From Proteobacteria bacterium UBA6492 (lineage in GTDB: Bacteria > Pseudomonadota > Gammaproteobacteria > UBA6429 > Thiohalophilaceae): a DNA stretch of 11,908 nucleotides. The notes beneath the pieces are model-generated. The model made no database searches. It was not told the origin of the DNA and saw only the letters and a program-made list of their open reading frames with translations. Positions 8,027 through 11,908 of the stretch are shown piece after piece; positions within the stretch are counted from its first letter, which is position 1; each line of letters opens with the position of its first letter. The position numbers and the translations under genes are program-made. The stretch lies in contig DJMK01000124.1 in NCBI GenBank assembly GCA_002436485.1, positions 9,233 to 21,140 of the forward strand, written 5' to 3'.

Positions 8027-8055
8027 TTGAATTACTCCAGTGTTGTCGCTATATA
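8027..8055 (+). promoter_or_regulatory. Candidate sigma70-type promoter for the DUF3050 gene
   Basis: TTGAAT (8027-8032), a 17-bp spacer and TATATA (8050-8055). Each hexamer matches consensus at 4 of 6 and the spacing is ideal. Transcription would start near 8062, giving a leader of about 26 nt before ATG 8088. It lies downstream of the 7952-7975 hairpin, which would then be outside the transcript. Confidence 0.35.
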
Positions 8056-8087
8056 CAAACAACAGTTTCAGCAAGGGACGAGGCACG

Positions 8088-8870
8088 ATGCCTTTTTCAA
8101 ATAAAGTCGACCAGCTACGCGAAAAACTGGCAACCCATCCGCTTTATGATGCAGTGCAGGATGCGGTCGCTGTCAGGCAATTTATGCGCGCGCATGTATT
8201 TTGTGTGTGGGACTTCCAGTCCATTCTGAAGACGTTGCAGGGCGAACTGACCACCGTTACGGTTCCCTGGTTACCCAGTCATGATCCGGAAGCGCGCCGT
8301 TTGATCAACGAAATTGTGCTGGAAGAAGAAAGCGATATTCATCCAGATGGGGGTTACATTTCGCATTACGAGTATTACCTTGAAGCCATGCACGAGTGTG
8401 GCGCCGATACTCGTCCAATTGAACAGTTCATTGGCGGACTGGATAAAAACACGGATATCCTGACGCACATCTACCTGGCGGATTTGCCCAACGGTGTAGC
8501 GCAATTCCTGCACACCACGTTTGATGTGTTACTGAATAAACCCTTGCATTGCAAGCTGGCACTATTTGCCTACAGCCGCGAAGACATGATTCCAGATATG
8601 TTTGTTCACCTGGTCGAGAGCCTGAACAAATCCGCCGGTGGCCACTTTCAAAAATTTCTGTATTACCTTAATCGCCATATCGAGGTGGATGGTGAGCGTC
8701 ATGGCCCAATTTCGCAGGCCCTGCTGGCACGAGAGTGTGGCGATGATCAGATCAAGTGGCAACAGGCTGAGCAGACGCTGATTGGCGCATTCGAGGCCCG
8801 AATAGCCCTGTGGGACAGCATTCTTGCTGATTTCAAGCCACAACCACTTTCACACGAAGCCAAAAGCTAG
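8088..8870 (+). CDS. DUF3050 protein (haem-oxygenase-like fold)
   Basis: 260-residue soluble, largely helical protein with no signal peptide, recognised as the DUF3050 family from FMRAHVFCVWDFQSILK (32-48), RRLINEIVLEEESD (70-83), SREDMIPDMF (163-172) and HIEVDGERHGP (197-207). The family belongs to the haem-oxygenase/TenA-like fold; its biochemical role is not established as far as I know. Conserved-looking Glu/His/Asp residues (E79-E81, H93, E95, E165, H197, D201, H205) recall the carboxylate/histidine ligand sets of haem-oxygenase-like diiron oxidases, including an H-x3-D-x3-H array. A metal-dependent oxidase is therefore possible but inferred. ATG 8088 is chosen because the family begins close to this point; the open frame extends to 8040 with unrelated-looking residues. 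The upstream ribosome site (GAGG in GGACGAGGCACG) is modest. The gene diverges from the globule-like gene. Confidence 0.82.
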   Translation: MPFSNKVDQLREKLATHPLYDAVQDAVAVRQFMRAHVFCVWDFQSILKTLQGELTTVTVPWLPSHDPEARRLINEIVLEEESDIHPDGGYISHYEYYLEAMHECGADTRPIEQFIGGLDKNTDILTHIYLADLPNGVAQFLHTTFDVLLNKPLHCKLALFAYSREDMIPDMFVHLVESLNKSAGGHFQKFLYYLNRHIEVDGERHGPISQALLARECGDDQIKWQQAEQTLIGAFEARIALWDSILADFKPQPLSHEAKS

Positions 8871-8908
8871 CCAAAACCTGCAATTTGTCCCCTAATAACA
8901 TGAAGTTG

Positions 8909-8924
8909 TCGACATTTTTGTCGA
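8909..8924. repeat. 6-bp inverted repeat after the DUF3050 gene
   Basis: TCGACA, a TTTT loop, then TGTCGA is a perfect stem-loop 39 bp after the DUF3050 stop. It is not followed by a T-run, so terminator function is doubtful. It could be a protein-binding dyad upstream of the OmpA-lipoprotein gene. Confidence 0.35.
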
Positions 8925-8964
8925 TTGGCATCAATTATTAGCACCAAAATGCCGATGTAAACGC

Positions 8965-8995
8965 TATATTTTGGTATGCGTGGTGCAAGTCCACG
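8965..8995 (+). promoter_or_regulatory. Possible -10 box and 5'-terminal stem-loop of the OmpA-lipoprotein mRNA
   Basis: TATATT (8965-8970) matches the -10 consensus at 5 of 6, but no good -35 lies 16-18 bp upstream. Transcription from it would begin near 8977, right at the hairpin CGTGG (8979-8983), 7-nt loop TGCAAGT, CCACG (8991-8995). A stem-loop at the very 5' end of an mRNA is a known stabiliser in E. coli ompA; the same role here is inference. Confidence 0.3.
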
Positions 8996-9036
8996 TAATA
9001 CATAATGGAATAAATAAAAAACAGGAGATATGCGTT

Positions 9037-10401
9037 TTGAAGAGGCTAATTCAATTATTTTCGTTCGTCATACTATTGGGCATGGTGGCCAGTTGCTCGA
9101 GCCTGCGCCAGGCCAAGCTGGATGCCGGCAATGATCCGCAGAAGGCCATAGCCGAGGTCACCCAGGTTATGCAGGCTGCTCAGAAGGACCAAATCGATGT
9201 ACTGGCCGATGCACAATATCAAAAAGGTACGGTTTATCTTGACGATGCCAAACGCTATTTCAAACAGGATAGTTCGAGTGAGTCGGTGCTGGAAAATGCT
9301 GCCATTGCCAAGGCACTGTTTCAGGATGCCCGCAAAACAGCAGATGGTCGCAAGGCCATGGCCAGTCGCATCCTGGTGGATCGCGGCGCGGCCTTATCCG
9401 CGGGTGTACGACAGAGTGGACCACTGGTCGAGATGTTAATGGATATCGATAACGATCTGAAGAGTGAAACCAAGCAGTTCAGTCGAGCACTGTCACCGGA
9501 AGATTTTTCGGCGTTTCAGAAAAAGTACCTGGCACTGGAAACAAAGGCTGTGCAGTTTAGCCAGTTGAGTGGTTCGCGCGCCGCAATTGACAATGCAATT
9601 GAAAATGATTCCGATGATCTTGCGCCGAAGACACTCAATACTGCACAACTCGATTACGAGGCGGCCATGAATATGATTGCGCAAAGCCCACGTAGTCCGA
9701 ATATCTTTAAGAGTAGTGTTGAGACAGCACAGGCCAGTGCAACGCAGCTGGTAGATGTCATGGATGTCATCATGGGTGCACCCGGTACGCCGGAAAACAT
9801 TGCGCTGCAGATCGTGAAGCAAAAACGCGCACTGGGTGAGTTGACCACCAATGTTGGTAAACTAGAAGCAAACCTGCAGACAACTCAAAAGTCCCTGCAA
9901 CAAAAAGAAAGCGAGTTGCAGCAAAAGGCCGATGTGCTGAAATCTCAGGAAGAACAACTTGCACTGGCCTCAACGCAGGTGCGCTTTCAACAGGCCATGG
10001 ATGAAGCCCGACAGCAAATTCTGCCGGAGGATGCGTTGGTGTACCAGCAGGGCAATACACTGGTATTCCGCCTCAAGCGTATTAACTTTGCTTCCGGTGC
10101 TGCGGTCATTCCGGAAACGTCCAAGTCATTAATCACCAAGGTTGATAGCATTATTAAAAAGCTCGAAGCCGAGAAAGTGATCGTACAGGGCCATACCGAT
10201 TCAATTGGCTCCGATTCAGTAAATAAAAAGCTTTCTACTGAACGTGCTGCCGCTGTGGCCAATTATCTGTATTCGCTGGGTAGTGGTTACAAGTTGCAAT
10301 ATATCGGCTACGGTGAAACCCATCCGATTGCGTCGAATGAAACCGCAGCGGGTCGTGCGACCAACCGACGTGTCGACCTGGTGGTATCTGTACGAGAATA
10401 A
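9037..10401 (+). CDS. OmpA-family lipoprotein with coiled coil (outer membrane-peptidoglycan link)
   Basis: 454-residue lipoprotein from TTG 9037. Residues 1-19 are a lipoprotein signal ending in the lipobox VASC, with C20 as the acylated cysteine. Residues 23-110 are helical and Ala-rich, of the DUF4398 kind. A helical middle leads to a Gln/Glu/Lys-rich coiled coil at about 248-310. An OmpA C-terminal domain follows at about 335-452 with GHTDSIGSD and LSTERAAAV. D378 and R393 have the same 15-residue spacing as the diaminopimelate-binding Asp/Arg of E. coli OmpA. The predicted role is non-covalent anchoring of the outer membrane to peptidoglycan, with S21 after the Cys favouring outer-membrane sorting. 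The start is set by AGGAGA (9023-9028), 8 nt before the TTG; the closer ATG at 9030 is in another frame. A six-cysteine protein gene follows after 55 bp and may be co-transcribed. Confidence 0.86.
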   Translation: MKRLIQLFSFVILLGMVASCSSLRQAKLDAGNDPQKAIAEVTQVMQAAQKDQIDVLADAQYQKGTVYLDDAKRYFKQDSSSESVLENAAIAKALFQDARKTADGRKAMASRILVDRGAALSAGVRQSGPLVEMLMDIDNDLKSETKQFSRALSPEDFSAFQKKYLALETKAVQFSQLSGSRAAIDNAIENDSDDLAPKTLNTAQLDYEAAMNMIAQSPRSPNIFKSSVETAQASATQLVDVMDVIMGAPGTPENIALQIVKQKRALGELTTNVGKLEANLQTTQKSLQQKESELQQKADVLKSQEEQLALASTQVRFQQAMDEARQQILPEDALVYQQGNTLVFRLKRINFASGAAVIPETSKSLITKVDSIIKKLEAEKVIVQGHTDSIGSDSVNKKLSTERAAAVANYLYSLGSGYKLQYIGYGETHPIASNETAAGRATNRRVDLVVSVRE

Positions 10402-10456
10402 CGGAATTTAATGCTGCTTACGAAAACAGGTTTGATACTCTAAAAAAGGAATAGAT

Positions 10457-10744
10457 ATGAAAGTAACAGCTATCATAGCCGGTATCATTATTGGGTTCAG
10501 TTCGAGCGTATCTTTTGCTGCGCTCAAATGCACTGATTTGCAGTGTGATGTTAAGTGGAAAACAAACATGGGTGAAATCGATTTAGCTTCGGTTTGTTAT
10601 AATTTCAAGGGAAAATCGCAATACAAAGAATGTAGAGGCCTAGCTGCAAAGGTGTTTGCGCAACGTTGCGAAAAAGGTAACAAAAACAGAAACCAGGTAT
10701 GGGTTGATGTTTATTGCAGTGCCGCAAAGGAATATAGGCCGTAA
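10457..10744 (+). CDS. Small secreted six-cysteine protein of unknown function
   Basis: 95 residues, with AAGGAA a few bases before ATG 10457. Residues 1-21 form a signal peptide (MKVTAIIAGIIIGFSSSVSFA), with cleavage probably after A21. The mature 74 residues carry six cysteines (C25, C30, C47, C59, C71, C87), an even number consistent with three disulfides in the periplasm or outside the cell. The mature part is rich in Lys and basic overall (K-x-K and GNKNRN segments). I do not recognise the family. No CXXC, CXXCH or metal-site motif is apparent, so haem or thioredoxin-like roles are unlikely. It lies 55 bp after the OmpA lipoprotein and 235 bp before hypC. The coding sequence looks more AT-rich than its neighbours, a possible but weak sign of separate ancestry. 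Confidence 0.7.
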   Translation: MKVTAIIAGIIIGFSSSVSFAALKCTDLQCDVKWKTNMGEIDLASVCYNFKGKSQYKECRGLAAKVFAQRCEKGNKNRNQVWVDVYCSAAKEYRP

Positions 10745-10749
10745 TCACT

Positions 10750-10772
10750 ACACAGTCCTGTGTTTCCAGGAC
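10750..10772. repeat. Two overlapping, mutually exclusive inverted repeats
   Basis: ACACAG-TC-CTGTGT (10750-10763) and GTCCTG-TGTTTC-CAGGAC (10755-10772) are both perfect 6-bp dyads that share bases. They begin six bases after the stop of the six-cysteine gene. Neither is followed by a T-run. They could end transcription weakly, act as an mRNA 3' stabiliser, or be a chance feature. Confidence 0.3.
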
Positions 10773-10828
10773 AAAAGTATCATTTAAATCACACTTAGTT
10801 AGCCAGGTAAGGCATCTTTTTAATGTAT

Positions 10829-10844
10829 ATGACAAGGATGTCAT
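10829..10844. promoter_or_regulatory. ATGACA-N4-TGTCAT dyad upstream of the hyp genes
   Basis: A perfect 6-bp inverted repeat with a 4-nt centre, 135 bp before the hypC start in a 235-bp non-coding stretch (10745-10979). The rest of that stretch holds a possible -10 (TATATT, 10902-10907) without a convincing -35. I see no FNR box or -24/-12 sigma54 promoter. The dyad may be an operator or activator site for the hydrogenase maturation genes. Confidence 0.3.
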
Positions 10845-10979
10845 CAACATTCTCCGCCACGCAATGTGTCTATTCTGTGTTTTTAGCTGATTAATGTATT
10901 CTATATTAGAGCCCCACTATTAGATCCCACAGGCAAATCGCAGTATAGTTAGTTGCATTGTTTTCAGGAGTCAGGGTTC

Positions 10980-11207
10980 ATGTGTCTCGGTATTCCCATG
11001 CAGGTCAAGAAAATCAATGGCTTTGTCGCGACCTGTGAGGCAAAGGGCGTAGAGCGCGATATTAGCCTTTTCATGATGCAAGATATCCCGGTGGAAGTCG
11101 GTGATTATGTAATGATTCATGTGGGCTACGCGATTCAGAAGATCAGTGAACAGGAAGCGCATTCGGCCTGGGAATTGTTTGACGAAATCCTGGCGAAAAC
11201 GGATTGA
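10980..11207 (+). CDS. hypC: Hydrogenase maturation chaperone HypC (HypC/HybG family)
   Basis: 75-residue cytoplasmic chaperone for [NiFe]-hydrogenase assembly. With HypD it carries the Fe(CN)2CO unit and passes it to the hydrogenase large-subunit precursor. The protein begins MCLGIPMQV, the family hallmark, in which Cys2 is essential after Met removal. The GDYVMIHVGYAIQKI segment (41-55) matches the conserved small beta-barrel, with H47 in the usual place. The length is normal for the family. The start is fixed by the MCLGIP motif and AGGAG at 10966-10970; a more upstream ATG at 10953 would push Cys2 inside the chain. The stop is followed 3 bp later by hypA, so the two are almost certainly co-transcribed and translationally coupled. 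Confidence 0.95.
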   Translation: MCLGIPMQVKKINGFVATCEAKGVERDISLFMMQDIPVEVGDYVMIHVGYAIQKISEQEAHSAWELFDEILAKTD

Positions 11208-11210
11208 GTC

Positions 11211-11567
11211 GTGCACGAACTGTCGGTCTGCCAGGCCATGCTGGAACAGGTGGAATCCCTGGCCGCACAGCACGAGGCCACTGGTGTGAGTAGCATTAAA
11301 GTCGCCATCGGACCCTTGTCCGGTGTTGAGGCACAGTTGCTGGCACAGGCCTTTCCGATTGCGGCGGCCGGCACTCTGGCGGCCAACGCGGTGTTGGAAA
11401 TTGATGTGACACCGATTCGTGTGCGTTGTCGGCAATGTGGCGCGGAGAGCGATGCCAGTATGAACAAGCTGGTATGCGGAAAATGCGGCGACTGGCAGAC
11501 CACCATCATCAGCGGTGACGAGATGCTGCTTGCGAGCGTGGAACTGGAAAAGAACAGCAGCAGTTGA
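11211..11567 (+). CDS. hypA: Hydrogenase nickel incorporation protein HypA
   Basis: 118-residue cytoplasmic nickel metallochaperone that works with HypB to insert Ni into the hydrogenase large subunit. The N-terminal MHELS motif supplies the Ni ligand His2. A rubredoxin-like zinc site is formed by two CXXC pairs, C73/C76 (CRQC) and C89/C92 (CGKC). The length and motif spacing are standard for HypA/HybF. The start is GTG 11211, three bases after the hypC stop. The conserved MHELS sequence fixes it, since His2 must follow the initiator directly. No strong Shine-Dalgarno is present, consistent with coupling to hypC translation. hypB follows after 84 bp. Confidence 0.95.
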   Translation: MHELSVCQAMLEQVESLAAQHEATGVSSIKVAIGPLSGVEAQLLAQAFPIAAAGTLAANAVLEIDVTPIRVRCRQCGAESDASMNKLVCGKCGDWQTTIISGDEMLLASVELEKNSSS

Positions 11568-11651
11568 TCCTGCGCAATTGGTGTACAGAACAGGCTTGAA
11601 ATCGGGCTGCCCGCGCGCGACACTCGAGACAATCGTAAACAGGAGGCAATT

Positions 11652-11908
11652 ATGTGCGATACCTGTGGTTGTAATGTTACACCCGGTAATGAACACCTGA
11701 TCCGGGCTGATGGTAAGCTTGCTAAAACCGAGGATGGCAAGCAGGCGGTTTCAGTGCTCAAAAACCTGTTGTCCGAAAATGATCACCAGGCAGCGCACAA
11801 CCGTCATCACTTTGATAGTCATGCTGTGCTGGCCATTAACCTCATGTCATCACCCGGTTCGGGTAAAACCGCATTGCTCGAAGCGACTATAGAGGCACTC
11901 AAAGACGA
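11652..11908 (+). CDS. hypB: Hydrogenase nickel incorporation GTPase HypB (partial, cut by window end)
   Basis: N-terminal 85 residues of the SIMIBI-class GTPase that, with HypA, delivers Ni to [NiFe]-hydrogenase. The start is ATG 11652 with a strong AGGAGG at 11641-11646. It begins MCDTCGCN, the CXXCGC high-affinity Ni-binding motif (C2, C5, C7). A short His-containing linker follows (H45, H49, H52, H53, H57), much less His-rich than the Ni-storage versions in some species. The P-loop SSPGSGKT lies at 66-73, within the expected INLMSSPGSGKT context. The reading frame is open to the right edge, so G2-G5 motifs and the second metal site lie outside the window. Confidence 0.95.
   Translation, partial: MCDTCGCNVTPGNEHLIRADGKLAKTEDGKQAVSVLKNLLSENDHQAAHNRHHFDSHAVLAINLMSSPGSGKTALLEATIEALKD

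Noticed and set aside
8984..8990. tRNA or cobalamin-riboswitch fragment suggested by the GGTGCAAGTCC hairpin
   Set aside because: The loop differs from the TTCRA T-loop, and no acceptor, D or anticodon arms or riboswitch core surround it.
11603..11613. CGGGCTGCCCG palindrome between hypA and hypB
   Set aside because: Short, with almost no loop and no T-run, and hypB has a strong ribosome site just after it. Termination here is unlikely.
10971..11696. Long minus-strand open frame (241 codons) across hypC-hypA-hypB
   Set aside because: It is antisense to three genes with unmistakable HypC, HypA and HypB motifs, and its translation has no recognisable domain.

Overview
The window reads as an ordinary chromosomal stretch from a mesophilic proteobacterium, most likely a gammaproteobacterial sulfur oxidiser that can also use or make H2. 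Three things suggest this: a small secreted Gly/Tyr/Pro/Trp-rich protein of the sulfur-globule-protein type, a [NiFe]-hydrogenase maturation cluster (hypC-hypA-hypB), and a full-length Lhr helicase like those of gammaproteobacteria. Base composition is near 50% GC. I see no mobile element, CRISPR array, tRNA or rRNA. The taxonomy is inference from gene content only.

Layout. 1-141 holds the C-terminal end of an unrecognised gene. 213-3127 is a likely two-gene unit: a GLUD-like glutamate dehydrogenase and a DASS/SLC13 anion transporter, which fits glutamate/2-oxoglutarate or dicarboxylate handling. 3227-7516 is lhr, with its own candidate promoter. It converges on a minus-strand gene (7573-7848) for the sulfur-globule-like protein. 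That gene and a DUF3050 (haem-oxygenase-fold) gene (8088-8870) are divergent and share a 239-bp intergenic region with a strong 9-bp hairpin. 9037-10401 encodes a lipoprotein with a coiled coil and a C-terminal OmpA peptidoglycan-binding domain. 10457-10744 encodes a small secreted six-cysteine protein of unknown function. From 10980 to the right edge runs hypC-hypA-hypB, with hypB cut off by the window end.

How the genes relate. The hyp genes supply the cyanide-ligand chaperone (HypC) and the nickel-delivery pair (HypA/HypB) for [NiFe]-hydrogenase active-site assembly. The globule protein would coat periplasmic sulfur stores. The OmpA lipoprotein ties the outer membrane to peptidoglycan. No single new multi-gene system is evident. 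The points most worth a second look are the globule-protein/DUF3050 divergent pair, the metal-ligand-like pattern in DUF3050, the missing canonical start (in-frame TAG after an ATGA overlap) of the transporter, and the orphan six-cysteine protein.
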